Assembly (NCBI RefSeq): GCF_023921125.1
Contig: NZ_CP099466.1
Location: 2,976,001-3,040,000, forward strand
Source: Arthrobacter caoxuetaonis
GTDB taxonomy: Bacteria > Actinomycetota > Actinomycetes > Actinomycetales > Micrococcaceae
Direction: 5' to 3'
Length of the DNA: 64,000 nt
Shown here: positions 46,095 through 55,731 of the stretch, in pieces
How positions within the stretch are numbered: the first letter of the stretch is position 1
How the letters are laid out: each line of letters opens with the position of its first letter
Made by a program: the position numbers and the translations under genes
Notes under the pieces: generated by a model
Databases searched by the model: none
Told to the model about the DNA's origin: nothing
What the model saw: only the letters and a program-made list of their open reading frames with translations

Positions 46095-46772
46095 ATGGAT
46101 ATCGAGGTATTGCGCCGCGCGCCTTTGTTCGCCTCACTGGGAGACGACGTCTTCGCCGCATTGACTGCCGAGCTCACCGAGGTCGACCTGTCCCGCGGAG
46201 CGTCTGTTTTCCGCGAAGGCGACCAGGGCGACCAGCTGTATTTCATCGTGTCCGGAAAGATCAAGCTGGGGCGTTCCGCGCCCGACGGCCGGGAAAACCT
46301 GCTGGCCATTCTTGGCCCTGGTGAACTCTTCGGCGAGATGGCCCTTTTTGATCCCAGCCCTCGCACCGCAACTGCGACGGCTGTGTCCGAAACCCGCCTC
46401 GCCGGGCTGCGCCACGACAACCTGCGGGCACTGATCGAGACCCGTCCCGAGGTCTCGGTACAGCTGCTTCAGGCCTTGGCCCGCCGGCTGCGCCGGACCA
46501 ACGAATCCCTGGCTGACCTGGTCTTCTCGGACGTACCGGGCCGTGTTGCCAAGGCACTGCTGGACCTTGCCGACCGCTTCGGCCGGCCGGCAACAGACGG
46601 CATTCTCGTGGCCCACGAGCTGACCCAGGAAGAGCTGGCCCAGCTCGTCGGTGCCTCACGCGAAACCGTGAACAAGGCCCTCGCGGAATTCGTCCAGCGC
46701 GGCTGGCTCCGGCTCGAAGCCCGCGCTGTCGTCATCCTGGACGTACAGCGGCTGCGCCAGCGCTCCCGCTAG
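46095..46772 (+). CDS. crp: Crp/Fnr-family cAMP-type regulator (GlxR/Crp)
   Basis: 225-aa global regulator. The cyclic-nucleotide domain (about 8-115) has the phosphate-binding cassette GELFGEMALFDPSPRTATA, with Glu and Arg as in cAMP-binding members. The C-terminal winged HTH has LTQEELAQLVGASRETVNKALAEF near 172-195. AGGAGA precedes ATG 46095. It is orthologous in context to Rv3676 (Crp) and to corynebacterial GlxR. A degenerate Crp-like site (TATTACAGCTGTCACA, 46025-46040) upstream could be autoregulatory, but it matches only one half well. A strong terminator follows the gene. Confidence 0.94.
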   Translation: MDIEVLRRAPLFASLGDDVFAALTAELTEVDLSRGASVFREGDQGDQLYFIVSGKIKLGRSAPDGRENLLAILGPGELFGEMALFDPSPRTATATAVSETRLAGLRHDNLRALIETRPEVSVQLLQALARRLRRTNESLADLVFSDVPGRVAKALLDLADRFGRPATDGILVAHELTQEELAQLVGASRETVNKALAEFVQRGWLRLEARAVVILDVQRLRQRSR

Positions 46773-46781
46773 GACCGCGGT

Positions 46782-46820
46782 AAAAAGGCACTGTTCCCGC
46801 GAGGGAACAGTGCCTTTTTT
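46782..46820 (+). terminator. Rho-independent terminator of crp
   Basis: A 17-bp perfect stem (46782-46798 with 46803-46819), reading AAAAAGGCACTGTTCCC on the left arm, around the loop GCGA and running into a T6 tract. The A-tract on the opposite side makes it bidirectional, so it also serves the convergent NUDIX gene ending at 46838. Confidence 0.95.
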
Positions 46821-46837
46821 CGTGCGTCAGGTCCGAA

Positions 46838-47752
46838 TCAGCGGCCGCGCTGCCCCGCACCCTCCGCTGCATCGTTGCCGGACACGCGCAGCAGGTAGGC
46901 GCCGTCGTCGTCCTTCACCAGTTCGGGCTGGTGCACAGTGTTCGGCCGGCGGTGCGCCAGATAGGCAATACAGCCCTTGGCCTTGGCCAGTTTCTCGAGC
47001 ATCAGCTGCACTGACGGGACGGTGAGCTGCTCAAGGGTCAGGCCCACTGTGTCCGGCTGGCCCACCTCGTCGCCCAGCGCCGTCGTCTGCCGGCGTTCGA
47101 ATTCGTGCACCGCGATGCACCATTTGCCCCAGATCCCCCTGCCCTGCAGCAGCGAGGACTCCTGCCCCAGCGGCTGGACGGCCGCAAAGTAATACGTGTC
47201 AAAGCGGCGCAGAGCGAAGTCGGCGGTTTTCCAGTGGGACAGCGGACGGAGCAGGTCTGTGCGGAGTCCCAGCCCCCGGCGCGCAAGAAGTGCCGGGAAC
47301 GATTTCTCTCCGGAGGCTATGCCTTCCCGTGCTTCCATCCATTCCGGTCCGCGGTTGCTTTCCAGCAGGGTGGAGGCATCCGGCCCGGCCAGCAGGATCC
47401 CGGTCTCTTCGAAGAGTTCCCGGATCGCGGCCACCACATGGCGCATGGCCTGCTGGTGGTCGTCCATCCCCAGCGCCTTGGCCCACTCCGATGGCGTGGG
47501 ACCGAACCAGGGCACCTGGTCGCCGTCTGTTTCCTCCAGGCTTCCGCCGGGAAAGGCAATCTTTCCCAGCGGTGACTCGCCCCGGCGGTACCGCAGGAAA
47601 ACCTCCGCGCCTTCCCGGGAATCGCGCAGGAGGAGTACTGACGACGCGGCGCGCGGCTTGCGGGGCGTGCCCTCGCCGCGCTCAAACCAGCTTTCCGCTG
47701 CCGCCTGCTGTGCGGGCGGCAGCGGAAAAAGACGGTTGGTAAAGCTAGGCAA
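46838..47752 (-). CDS. NUDIX hydrolase with split NUDIX box (NUDT19/RP2-like)
   Basis: 304-aa NUDIX protein. The box is interrupted: KIAFPGGSLEETD is separated by about 35 residues from AAIRELFEETGILLAG, the arrangement of the eukaryotic NUDT19/RP2p group, whose members cleave CoA derivatives. The remaining sequence (LRPLSHWKTADFALRRFDTYYFAA) also matches that group. It starts at TTG 47752, overlapping the RidA stop by 8 bases, so it is the third gene of a DUF4177-RidA-NUDIX operon. Substrate not determined. Confidence 0.88.
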   Translation of the reverse strand: MPSFTNRLFPLPPAQQAAAESWFERGEGTPRKPRAASSVLLLRDSREGAEVFLRYRRGESPLGKIAFPGGSLEETDGDQVPWFGPTPSEWAKALGMDDHQQAMRHVVAAIRELFEETGILLAGPDASTLLESNRGPEWMEAREGIASGEKSFPALLARRGLGLRTDLLRPLSHWKTADFALRRFDTYYFAAVQPLGQESSLLQGRGIWGKWCIAVHEFERRQTTALGDEVGQPDTVGLTLEQLTVPSVQLMLEKLAKAKGCIAYLAHRRPNTVHQPELVKDDDGAYLLRVSGNDAAEGAGQRGR

Positions 47753-48227
47753 ATTCCGCGATCACTTCCACTTCCACCGGGGAATCCAGCGGAAGGACGG
47801 CGACGCCGACGGCGGAGCGGGCATGGCTGCCGGCCTCACCGAAGACCTGGCCGAGCAGTTCGGAGGCACCGTTGATGACCCCCGGCTGTCCGGTAAAGGA
47901 GGGATCCGACGCCACGAAGCCGACCACTTTCACAATCCTGGTCACACGGTCCAGGTCGCCGATCTGCGCCTTGATCGCGGCCAGCGCATTGACGGCACAG
48001 CGGGCCGCATACGCCTTGGCGTCCTCGGCGGAGACCTCTGCCCCGACCTTGCCCACGGCCGGCAGCCCCCCGTCAACAAATGGAAGCTGCCCCGAGGTGT
48101 ACACGTGGTTGCCGGTCACGACCGCCGGAACGTAGGCAGCCACGGGTGCAGCTACGCCGGGAAGCTCCAGGCCCAGTTCCGCCAGCCGCTGCTCGACGGC
48201 GGATACGGCCTCGGGGCCGGCACTCAC
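47745..48227 (-). CDS. RidA/YjgF-family protein
   Basis: 160-aa trimeric-type enamine/imine deaminase family protein. Family features are VVTGNHVYTSGQLPFVDG, the central RCAVNALAAIKAQIG helix and a C-terminal VAVLPLDSPVEVEVIAEF. The catalytic Arg of RidA proper (RAxV before the last strand) is replaced by SAVGVAVL, so deaminase activity is uncertain; many actinobacterial paralogues lack it. Length (160 against about 130) reflects an N-terminal extension (AVEQRLAELGLELP). GTG 48227 shares a base with the stop of the preceding gene. Confidence 0.88.
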   Translation of the reverse strand: MSAGPEAVSAVEQRLAELGLELPGVAAPVAAYVPAVVTGNHVYTSGQLPFVDGGLPAVGKVGAEVSAEDAKAYAARCAVNALAAIKAQIGDLDRVTRIVKVVGFVASDPSFTGQPGVINGASELLGQVFGEAGSHARSAVGVAVLPLDSPVEVEVIAEFA

Positions 48228-48382
48228 TAGGCCTTCTCCCGTTTCATGTAGGCCACGGATCCGGTGCCGTTCGGTGCGGGGGTGATCTGCACCAGCTCCC
48301 ACCCTTCTTCACCGTGCATGTTCAGCACGGCGCCGGGGGTGTGCAAAGGCAGCGGTGTAATGAAGTATTCCCATTTGCTCAT
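48227..48382 (-). CDS. Small DUF4177-type protein
   Basis: 51-aa protein beginning MSKWEYFITPLPLH and continuing GEEGWELVQITPAP...AYMKREKA, matching the DUF4177 pattern (WEY...GEEGWELV) of short conserved proteins. Function unknown. The M. tuberculosis counterpart (Rv3678A, from memory) has the same position next to RidA. The gene is short enough to be missed by length filters. It heads the three-gene operon and is divergent from ponA2 by 37 bases, so their promoters overlap. Confidence 0.85.
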   Translation of the reverse strand: MSKWEYFITPLPLHTPGAVLNMHGEEGWELVQITPAPNGTGSVAYMKREKA

Positions 48383-48419
48383 GATCCAAAGACTAGCGCG
48401 TGCTTGTAGACTGATCGGC

Positions 48420-50639
48420 ATGGCAGCTAGCAAATCTCCTTTTTTTGACACGGCTACCACGCTGGGCAAGATCGTCGCCTTTTTTGGTGTGAGCGCTTTG
48501 TGCGGCGTCCTCGCCGCCGGCCTGCTGGTTCCGGCCGCTGCTGCCGCAGGAACCGCCGCTTCCGGGTCCATCCAGTTCTTCGACCAGCTCCCTTCGGAAC
48601 TGCAGCGCGGAGCCCTGGCCGAACCGTCCAGCATCTACGCCAGCGACGGTTCACTGATTGCCACGCTGTACGAGGAGAACCGCCAGCCCGTCACGCTGGA
48701 CCAGATTTCCCCCAACATGATCGACGCCATGCTCGCGATCGAGGACGACCGCTATTACGAGCACGGCGGCGTCGACCTCCAGGGCATCTTCAGCGCCGTT
48801 GTCTCCAACGTGACGTCCGACCGGACCCGCGGCGCATCGACCATCACGCAGCAGTACGTGAACAACGTGATCATCGACACCAACCTGCAGGAAGGCGGGG
48901 AGGTTGTCTTCAGCGGCCAGAAGACCATTGGGGACAAGCTGCGCGAGGTCAAGCTGGCAATTGCCGTGGAAAAGGAACTCAGCAAGGACGAAATCCTTGA
49001 GGGCTACTTCAACATCGTGCCGTTCAGTGGGAAAACTTTCGGCGTGCAGGCAGCTTCCAAGTACTTCTTCAACGTCGAGGCGAAGGACCTGAGCATCGCC
49101 CAGGCCGCCCTGCTTGCCGGCGTCGTCAACGGCCCCACCTACTACAGCCCGGAGCTGAATCCGGAGCGTTCGCTGGCCCGCCGCAACCTGGTGCTGGACG
49201 CCATGCTGGACAAGGGCCGCATTACCCAGGAGGAACACGACGCCGCCGTCGCCACTCCCATGGAACTGAACCTGACCCCGGTTCCCAACAACTGTGTGGG
49301 CGCGGTGCAGGCACCGTACTTCTGCGACTACATCGAGCACCTGGTCCTCAACGACCCGGCCTACGGAGCCGAGCGGGAGGACCGGGAAAAGCTGCTCTAC
49401 CGCGGCGGCCTGAGCATCACCACCACGCTTAACCCCACGCTCCAAAACGCGGCCCAGGCTGCCATCAACGAAACCGCGAACCCGGACACCACCGATGCTG
49501 AAATCGGCCACTCCATGGTCAGCGTGGAGCCCGGCACCGGCAAGATCCTGGTCATGGCGCAGAACACCCGCTACACCCCGGAACTCGCGCCTGGAAACTC
49601 AGTGCAGAACTTCAACGTGGACGTCTACCAGGACGGCGACCCCACCAAGTACCTCAACGGCCTGGGCGGTTTCCAGCCCGGATCAACGTACAAACCGTTC
49701 ACCGTGGCGGCCTGGCTGGACTCCGGCAAGACGCTCAATGCCACCCTGAACGGCAACAAGCGCACGTACCCGGCCGGCACACGCTGGAACGCCAGCTGCT
49801 ATGGCGGTGCCTATGTCAGCACCGAGCCCTGGACCCCAATCAACTACGGCGACACCAACTACCGCACCACCACCGTGCTTGAGGGACTGGCCCAGTCCTT
49901 CAACACCATCACCCTGGCCGAAGCCCGTGAGCTGGACCTGTGCAAGTTCCAGGAAATGGCCTTCGCGGCGGGCGTGCACAACGGCAAGGGCGCAGACGGG
50001 GAACGCGAGATGCTTTCCGTCGACCCGCCGTCCACGTTCGGCGGCGGCGGAGACGCTTCCCCGCTGTCCATGGCCACCGGGTTCGCGACGTTCGCTGCCG
50101 AGGGCCTGATGTGTGAGCCCCGTGCCCTGGTTTCGGTCAAGACCAGCGACGGCGAAGAACTGCCGGTTCCCGAGCAGAGCTGCAGCCAGGTCATGCGCAA
50201 GGAAGTTGCCCAGGGCGTGAATATGGCTACCCAGCGGGTAATGACAGCCGGTTCCGGCATCAACCTCCAGGTCGGGGTTCCGATTGCAGGAAAGACCGGT
50301 ACCAACGACTTCCGTTCGCAAACCTGGTTCATGGGTTACAGCACCGGCCTCTCCACTGCTTCCTGGATCGGCAACTGGAAGGCCAACAACACCTCCATGT
50401 CGGACAAGCTGATTGGCGGGCGGATCTACCCCGAGATTGATGGTTCGCTCATCGCCGGTCCGTCCTGGAAGAACTTCATCCAGCGGGTGCCCGGCCAGTA
50501 CGGCGCCAACCCGTTTGCCAACCCGCCCGCAAACGTCGTTGGGCAGGCCCCCGCGCCGCCGCGCCCCAGCGCTCCTGCCCCGAACCGGGACAACCGCGGG
50601 AACAACGGCAACAACGGCAACAACCAGAACAACGACTGA
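48420..50639 (+). CDS. ponA2: Bifunctional class A penicillin-binding protein
   Basis: 739-aa peptidoglycan synthase. One N-terminal membrane helix (about 15-45) is followed by the glycosyltransferase domain, with AIEDDRYYEHGGVDLQGI (catalytic Glu), GASTITQQYVNN and a later GYFNIVPFSGKTFGVQAAS. The transpeptidase domain has S-x-x-K in GSTYKPFTV (Ser about 421), S-x-N in AQSFNTITL and KTGTND (about 625). The mycobacterial orthologue ends in a PASTA domain; none is seen here, only an Asn/Gly-rich tail (NNGNNGNN) of roughly 60 residues. It lies two bases before a phosphoesterase gene, as in M. tuberculosis. Confidence 0.94.
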   Translation: MAASKSPFFDTATTLGKIVAFFGVSALCGVLAAGLLVPAAAAAGTAASGSIQFFDQLPSELQRGALAEPSSIYASDGSLIATLYEENRQPVTLDQISPNMIDAMLAIEDDRYYEHGGVDLQGIFSAVVSNVTSDRTRGASTITQQYVNNVIIDTNLQEGGEVVFSGQKTIGDKLREVKLAIAVEKELSKDEILEGYFNIVPFSGKTFGVQAASKYFFNVEAKDLSIAQAALLAGVVNGPTYYSPELNPERSLARRNLVLDAMLDKGRITQEEHDAAVATPMELNLTPVPNNCVGAVQAPYFCDYIEHLVLNDPAYGAEREDREKLLYRGGLSITTTLNPTLQNAAQAAINETANPDTTDAEIGHSMVSVEPGTGKILVMAQNTRYTPELAPGNSVQNFNVDVYQDGDPTKYLNGLGGFQPGSTYKPFTVAAWLDSGKTLNATLNGNKRTYPAGTRWNASCYGGAYVSTEPWTPINYGDTNYRTTTVLEGLAQSFNTITLAEARELDLCKFQEMAFAAGVHNGKGADGEREMLSVDPPSTFGGGGDASPLSMATGFATFAAEGLMCEPRALVSVKTSDGEELPVPEQSCSQVMRKEVAQGVNMATQRVMTAGSGINLQVGVPIAGKTGTNDFRSQTWFMGYSTGLSTASWIGNWKANNTSMSDKLIGGRIYPEIDGSLIAGPSWKNFIQRVPGQYGANPFANPPANVVGQAPAPPRPSAPAPNRDNRGNNGNNGNNQNND

Positions 50640-50641
50640 CC

Positions 50642-51592
50642 TTGGCTGCGACAACACATTCCGTCCTGAAAACCGCGGCCTGGGCAGCCGGCAGCGCTGC
50701 CGCAGCCGGCGCAGGTGCCTTCGCCTACGGATCACTCATCGAGCGCAATCTTTTTGGCATCCGCACCGAGGAGGTCGCTGTGCTGCCTCCGGGCAGCCAG
50801 CCGATGCGTGTCCTGCATCTCTCCGACATCCACTACGTACCGGGGCAGGCGCGCAAGACCCGCTGGCTGCAGTCGCTGGCGGACCTTGAGCCGGACCTCG
50901 TGGTCAACACCGGGGACAACCTCAGTCATCTCGAAGCGGTCCCGCCGCTGCTGGAGGCGCTGAAACCGCTGCTGCGGTTCCCGGGTGTGTTTGTGCCGGG
51001 CTCGAATGACTACTACGCGCCGGTGCTGAAGAACCCGTTTACCTACTTCACGTCGCCGTCCAAGCTGCGGAAGAACCCGGCCAAGCTGCCGTTCGGAGAA
51101 ATGTTCTCCGCGTTTGGCAACGCCGGCTGGGTGGGCCTGGCCAACCGGAACCAGTCCCTGGTCCTGAACGGCATGCGGCTGGACTTCTCCGGCGTCGATG
51201 ATCCGCACCTGAAGAGGGACCGCTACGCGGGTTTCCCGGCCGGCAGTTCGACGTCGGACTCCGCCCGCCACCTGCGCATAGGCGTCGCCCACGCCCCGTA
51301 CCAGCGGGTCCTGGACTACTTCACCGACGGCGGAGCGCAGCTCATCCTGGCCGGGCACACCCACGGCGGCCAGGTCTGCATTCCGGGCTACGGCGCATTG
51401 GTCAGCAACTGCGACCTGCCGACCTGGCGGGCCAAGGGGCTGACCGACTGGGAGCACCGCGGCCGCACGGTCCCGCTGAACGTCTCTGCCGGAATCGGCA
51501 CGTCCCGGTTCGCCCCGGTGCGGTTCGCCTGCCGCCCGGAAGCAGTCCTGCTCACCCTCACCCCCGCCGAGAGGCCAGTTACGGCTCCTTAG
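50642..51592 (+). CDS. Membrane-anchored calcineurin-like metallophosphoesterase
   Basis: 316-aa protein with an N-terminal signal-anchor (about 8-33) and a metallophosphoesterase domain. Metal motifs are in order: LSDIHYVPG (Asp-His), VNTGDNLSH (Asp, Asn), GSNDYYAP (Asn-Asp replacing GNHE), GVAHAPYQRV (His) and GHTHGGQVCIPGYGA (His-x-His). Close to YkuE/YaeI-like enzymes and Rv3683; it could act on lipid or nucleotide phosphates. It starts at TTG 50642, three bases after the ponA2 stop, so the two form an operon. The last codons lie inside a long palindrome. Confidence 0.88.
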   Translation: MAATTHSVLKTAAWAAGSAAAAGAGAFAYGSLIERNLFGIRTEEVAVLPPGSQPMRVLHLSDIHYVPGQARKTRWLQSLADLEPDLVVNTGDNLSHLEAVPPLLEALKPLLRFPGVFVPGSNDYYAPVLKNPFTYFTSPSKLRKNPAKLPFGEMFSAFGNAGWVGLANRNQSLVLNGMRLDFSGVDDPHLKRDRYAGFPAGSSTSDSARHLRIGVAHAPYQRVLDYFTDGGAQLILAGHTHGGQVCIPGYGALVSNCDLPTWRAKGLTDWEHRGRTVPLNVSAGIGTSRFAPVRFACRPEAVLLTLTPAERPVTAP

Positions 51593-51627
51593 AGCCTTGA
51601 AACCAGCCGTAACTGGCCTCTCGGCGG
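51564..51627. terminator. Long palindrome spanning the phosphoesterase stop codon
   Basis: 23-base arms (51564-51586 and 51605-51627) pair perfectly; the left arm begins CCGCCGAGAGGCCAGTTACG. The left arm encodes the last residues of the phosphoesterase and the TAG stop lies in the 18-base loop. It resembles the palindromes at 41.6 and 63.2 kb in length and in an outer CGAGA, but its core differs. It probably terminates the ponA2 operon. Confidence 0.8.
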
Positions 51628-51730
51628 AAAGTAGCCGGCGCCGTCGTACCGAAGGGCTGCCGTGGCCTACGATTGAGCGGTATCCGGTCCGCTGCCCCGG
51701 CGCGGACCACTGCGAGCTCGAAGAGGATTA

Positions 51731-53551
51731 ATGCCCCGGCAGACAACGTTGCTCCAATCGCTGGGCCGTCTGTACCCGCATGTCAGGCCAATCCTTCCGC
51801 GTTTGTTCCTGGGGTTCCTCTGCGCACTGGGCGCCAGCGTCGTCGCCCTGGCAATCCCGCAGGTGCTGCGGGTGCTGGTGAACTCCTACCTGGAACCCGG
51901 GGGCTCGGTGCCTGCCCTGTGGTGGGCAACGGGAATCGTGCTGCTGCTCGGGTCGCTTGAGGCTGTTTTCCTGGCCCTCCGCCGCCAGTTCGCGATCGCA
52001 CCGTCAACGACTGTGGAGACCAGCCTTCGGACATCCTTCTACCGGCACCTGCAGGATCTCTCCATTGCCTTCCACGACCGCTGGGGCTCCGGCCAGCTGC
52101 TTTCGCGGGCCATGAGCGACCTGAACCTGATCCGCCGCTGGATGGCGTTCGGTGCCATGATGCTCATCGTCACGGCCCTGACCGTCGTCATCGGCGTCAC
52201 CATCATGTTCTTCACCGCCTGGCAGCTGGCCATCGTGTTCCTGGCCGCGGCCGTTCCGATCATCATTTACGGCTTCCGCTTCCGCCGGTTCTACGGACGC
52301 GTCTCGCGGCAGAGCCAGGACCAGGCGGGAGACCTGGCCACCACCGTGGAAGAGTCAGTCCACGGCATCCGGGTGCTGAAAGCGTTCGGCCGCAGCTCCG
52401 AAGCGCTCGATGCCTTCGAGGAACAGGCCGAAGGGCTCCGCCAGACCGAGGTCTACAAGGCCAACTCCCTGGCCAAGTTCTCCCTGGTGGTGACGCTGCT
52501 TCCGGAGGCGGCGCTGGCCGTCTCCCTGGTGCTGGGGATCCTGCTGGTCGACGCCGGGCTGGTCAGCATCGGCGCCCTGGTCGCGTTCTTTGCCACTGCC
52601 GCCGTGATCGCCGGACCGGTGGAGTCCATGGGCCCGCTGCTCTCCATGACCCTGACCGCCAAAACAGCGATCGACCGGCACTTCGAGGTCATGGACGCCA
52701 AACGCACCATTACGGATCCTGAGCAGCCCTGCCGCCCGGCCGAAGTCCACGGGCAGCTTTCGTTCGATGACGTGCACTTCGCTTATCCGGATGCGTCCCC
52801 GGAGCGGCCGGATGTGCTCGACGGCGTCAGCCTGGACCTTCGCGCCGGTGAAACCATGGCTTTGGTCGGCATCACCGGCAGCGGAAAGTCCACCCTGCTG
52901 CAGCTGGTCCCGCGGCTCTACGACGTCACGGCGGGCAGCATCCGGATCGACGGCACCGATGTGCGGGATTACCGGCTGGAAGACCTCCGGTCCATCGTGG
53001 CCGTTGCCTTCGAGGACACCACGCTGTTCTCCAGCTCGGTGCGGGACAACGTGCTCCTGGGAGCGGATCCTGCCAGCGATGCCGAGGCGGACCTCCTGCT
53101 CCGCGAGGCACTGGAAGTGGCACAGGCCCAGTTCGTGTACTCGCTCCCCCAGGGTGCTGACACCCTGATCGGCGAGGAAGGACTGAGCCTTTCCGGCGGA
53201 CAGCGCCAGCGCGTGGCACTGGCGCGGGCGATCGCTGCCCGGCCGGGCCTCCTGATCATGGATGACCCGCTCTCCGCTTTGGACGTCCGCACCGAAGAAC
53301 TCGTCGAGCACCGCCTCCGTGAGGTCCTGGCCGACACCACGACCCTGGTGGTGGCGCACCGCCCGTCGACGGTCTCGCTGGCCGACCGCGTGGCGCTGAT
53401 GGAAAACGGCCGCATCTCCGCTGTGGGCACCCACGCCGAGCTGCTGGCCGGCAACGAACATTACCGGCATGTCATCGCGAGCCTTCCTGCGGAACCGCAG
53501 GACCTGGACAGCCAACTGGAAACCGAAGACGAAGACGGGGTGGTCCTGTGA
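51731..53551 (+). CDS. ABC half-transporter with degenerate ATP site
   Basis: 606-aa exporter half: a six-helix membrane domain (about 20-315) and a nucleotide-binding domain with Walker [10 protein letters not shown] (about 381-389), canonical signature [14 protein letters not shown] and Walker [13 protein letters not shown]. The residue after the Walker B Asp is Asp rather than the catalytic Glu, marking this as the non-catalytic Walker half of a heterodimer. Its partner starts within its stop codon (GTGA). Substrate unknown; heterodimers of this type export drugs or lipids. Confidence 0.92.
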   Translation: MPRQTTLLQSLGRLYPHVRPILPRLFLGFLCALGASVVALAIPQVLRVLVNSYLEPGGSVPALWWATGIVLLLGSLEAVFLALRRQFAIAPSTTVETSLRTSFYRHLQDLSIAFHDRWGSGQLLSRAMSDLNLIRRWMAFGAMMLIVTALTVVIGVTIMFFTAWQLAIVFLAAAVPIIIYGFRFRRFYGRVSRQSQDQAGDLATTVEESVHGIRVLKAFGRSSEALDAFEEQAEGLRQTEVYKANSLAKFSLVVTLLPEAALAVSLVLGILLVDAGLVSIGALVAFFATAAVIAGPVESMGPLLSMTLTAKTAIDRHFEVMDAKRTITDPEQPCRPAEVHGQLSFDDVHFAYPDASPERPDVLDGVSLDLRAGETMALVGITGSGKSTLLQLVPRLYDVTAGSIRIDGTDVRDYRLEDLRSIVAVAFEDTTLFSSSVRDNVLLGADPASDAEADLLLREALEVAQAQFVYSLPQGADTLIGEEGLSLSGGQRQRVALARAIAARPGLLIMDDPLSALDVRTEELVEHRLREVLADTTTLVVAHRPSTVSLADRVALMENGRISAVGTHAELLAGNEHYRHVIASLPAEPQDLDSQLETEDEDGVVL

Positions 53552-55404
53552 GCCGGTTCAGCATCCGCCGGGGCGCTGCCTCCGTTCCGGCTGAGAGCCG
53601 TGTTCCTTCCGGCACCGCCGGGGAGGACAACGTCAATCTTGACCGTTCCGAAAACCAGGCCGTCCGACGCCGTTCCCTGACACTGCTGGGGTCCCTGCTG
53701 AAGCCCAACCGGGGCCGGTTCATCCTCACTATCGCCCTGGTGGTCATCTCCCAGGCCGCCCGGGTAGCCGGCCCGGCGATTATTGCCTTCGGAATCGACC
53801 ATGCCCTGCCGGCGCTGCAGGCGGGCAACTCCCTCCCGCTCCTGGCATCCGGCGGAACATACCTGCTCGCCGCAGTGCTGGCCGCCGCCCTGACTGCGGG
53901 TTATGTGCGCTCAACGGCTCAGCTGAGCCAGGCCATGCTGCTGGACCTGCGCCTGCGCGTTTTCCGGCACACCCAGCGCCTCAGCCTGGAATTCCACGAA
54001 CGCTACACCTCCGGGCGGATCATTTCGCGCCAGACGTCCGATCTGGAGGCGCTGCGCGAACTGCTCGACTCGGGCATCAGCTCGCTCGCCTCCGGAGCCA
54101 TGTACATGGTGTTCGTCGCGGTGAGTATCTTCGCCCTGGACTGGCGCACCGGCGTGCTGCTGTGTGTTGCCTTCGTGCCCATGTACCTGCTCACGCGCTG
54201 GTACCAGAAGCGTTCCCAGATCGCCTACCGCGCCTCCCGGGTCACGTCAGCCAGGCTCATCGTGCATTTCATCGAGACGATGACGGGCATCCGCGCCGTG
54301 AAGGCTTTCCGGCGGGAGAAGGTCAACGCGCAGAAGAACGACGAGCTGGCCGAGGATTACCGGAAGGCCACGCTGCGCTCGATCAACCTCAACGGGGTGT
54401 TCCAGCCGGGCCTGATGTTCATTGGGAACGCCACCGTGTCACTGGTGCTGCTGGTGGGCGGCTTCCGGGTGCTCGACGGCGGACTGGAGGTGGGCGCACT
54501 GCTGGCACTGCTGCTGTACGCCAAGCGCTTCTTCCAGCCCGTGGACCAGATGGCAATGTTCTACAACTCGTTCCAGTCCGCCTCGGCCGCGCTGGAGAAG
54601 GTCTCAGGACTGCTGGAGGAAGTTCCCACGGTGCGTCCGCCCACAAACCCGGTGGAACTCAAGGACGCGAAGGGAGACATCAGGTTCGACGGCGTGGAGT
54701 TCCGGTACGGTGACGGCCCGCTGATCCTGCCGCGGATGGACCTGCACATTCCCGCCGGACAGACGGTGGCCCTGGTCGGCCAGACCGGTGCCGGCAAATC
54801 GACCCTTGCCAAGCTGATAGCCCGCTTCTACGACCCGTCGTCCGGGACCGTGCTGCTCGACGGGGTGGATCTGCGGGACCTCACTCAGCGGGACCTGCGC
54901 CGCGCCGTCGTCATGGTGACGCAGGAAGCGTTCCTGTTCAGCGGCACGGTGGCTGAGAACATTGCCCTGGGCAAACCGGGCGCCTCGCAGCAGGACATCG
55001 AGGCCGCTGCCCGGGCCGTGGGGGCGCATGAGTTCATCGCATCCCTTCCGGAGGGGTACAACACAGACGTGAACAAGCGCGGCGGCCGGGTCTCGGCAGG
55101 CCAGCGGCAGCTGATCAGCTTCGCCCGCGCTTTCCTGGCCGATCCGGCGGTGCTCATCCTGGACGAAGCGACGTCCTCGCTGGACATTCCGAGCGAACGG
55201 CTGGTGCAGCAGGGCTTGAAGTCCCTGCTGGGCAACCGGACCGCGCTGATCATCGCGCACCGGCTCTCCACCGTCGAGATTGCTGACCGGGTGCTGGTGA
55301 TGGACTCCGGGGAAGTCGTCGAAGACGGCACGCCTGCGGAGCTGACCAGCGGCACCGGGCGTTTCGCTGCGCTCAATGAGGCGTGGCAGGACTCCCTCGT
55401 CTGA
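53548..55404 (+). CDS. ABC half-transporter with catalytic Walker B
   Basis: 618-aa exporter half with about 40 extra N-terminal residues, six membrane helices, Walker [10 protein letters not shown], Walker [13 protein letters not shown] with the catalytic Glu, and a signature changed from LSGGQ to [14 protein letters not shown]. Combined with the preceding gene this gives one complete ATP site (this Walker A/B plus the partner LSGGQ) and one degenerate site, as in BmrCD or TM287/288. The GTG start overlaps the upstream stop by 4 bases. Confidence 0.92.
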   Translation: MSRFSIRRGAASVPAESRVPSGTAGEDNVNLDRSENQAVRRRSLTLLGSLLKPNRGRFILTIALVVISQAARVAGPAIIAFGIDHALPALQAGNSLPLLASGGTYLLAAVLAAALTAGYVRSTAQLSQAMLLDLRLRVFRHTQRLSLEFHERYTSGRIISRQTSDLEALRELLDSGISSLASGAMYMVFVAVSIFALDWRTGVLLCVAFVPMYLLTRWYQKRSQIAYRASRVTSARLIVHFIETMTGIRAVKAFRREKVNAQKNDELAEDYRKATLRSINLNGVFQPGLMFIGNATVSLVLLVGGFRVLDGGLEVGALLALLLYAKRFFQPVDQMAMFYNSFQSASAALEKVSGLLEEVPTVRPPTNPVELKDAKGDIRFDGVEFRYGDGPLILPRMDLHIPAGQTVALVGQTGAGKSTLAKLIARFYDPSSGTVLLDGVDLRDLTQRDLRRAVVMVTQEAFLFSGTVAENIALGKPGASQQDIEAAARAVGAHEFIASLPEGYNTDVNKRGGRVSAGQRQLISFARAFLADPAVLILDEATSSLDIPSERLVQQGLKSLLGNRTALIIAHRLSTVEIADRVLVMDSGEVVEDGTPAELTSGTGRFAALNEAWQDSLV

Positions 55405-55507
55405 GTCTTCGGCCCGGACCGACGCCAATTTCGCGCTCCCGGCCCCTGTCGAGTACACTTGTAAAGTTGCTTCGCCGGGAGGGAAACCTTCGGCCAGGCA
55501 GTGGTTA

Positions 55508-55584
<77 letters not shown>

Positions 55585-55591
55585 AATCGAA

Positions 55592-55623
55592 GAAGGGTCC
55601 ATCATTTTTGATGGGCCCTTTTT
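55592..55623 (+). terminator. Rho-independent terminator of tRNA-Pro
   Basis: AAGGGTCCATC pairs with GATGGGCCCTT (one G-U pair) around a T-rich loop and runs into TTTTT, 9 bases after the tRNA CCA end. It is a typical tRNA terminator. Confidence 0.92.
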
Positions 55624-55731
55624 GCTGCCCTGCTGGGGCTCAGTCCCCATCGGGCTAACGGACCCTTTGACGGAGGAAACGCCGCGGGTAAGCTCGGGTT
55701 CACTTTCTGCCTAGCCGCCCAGGAGGTTCCA

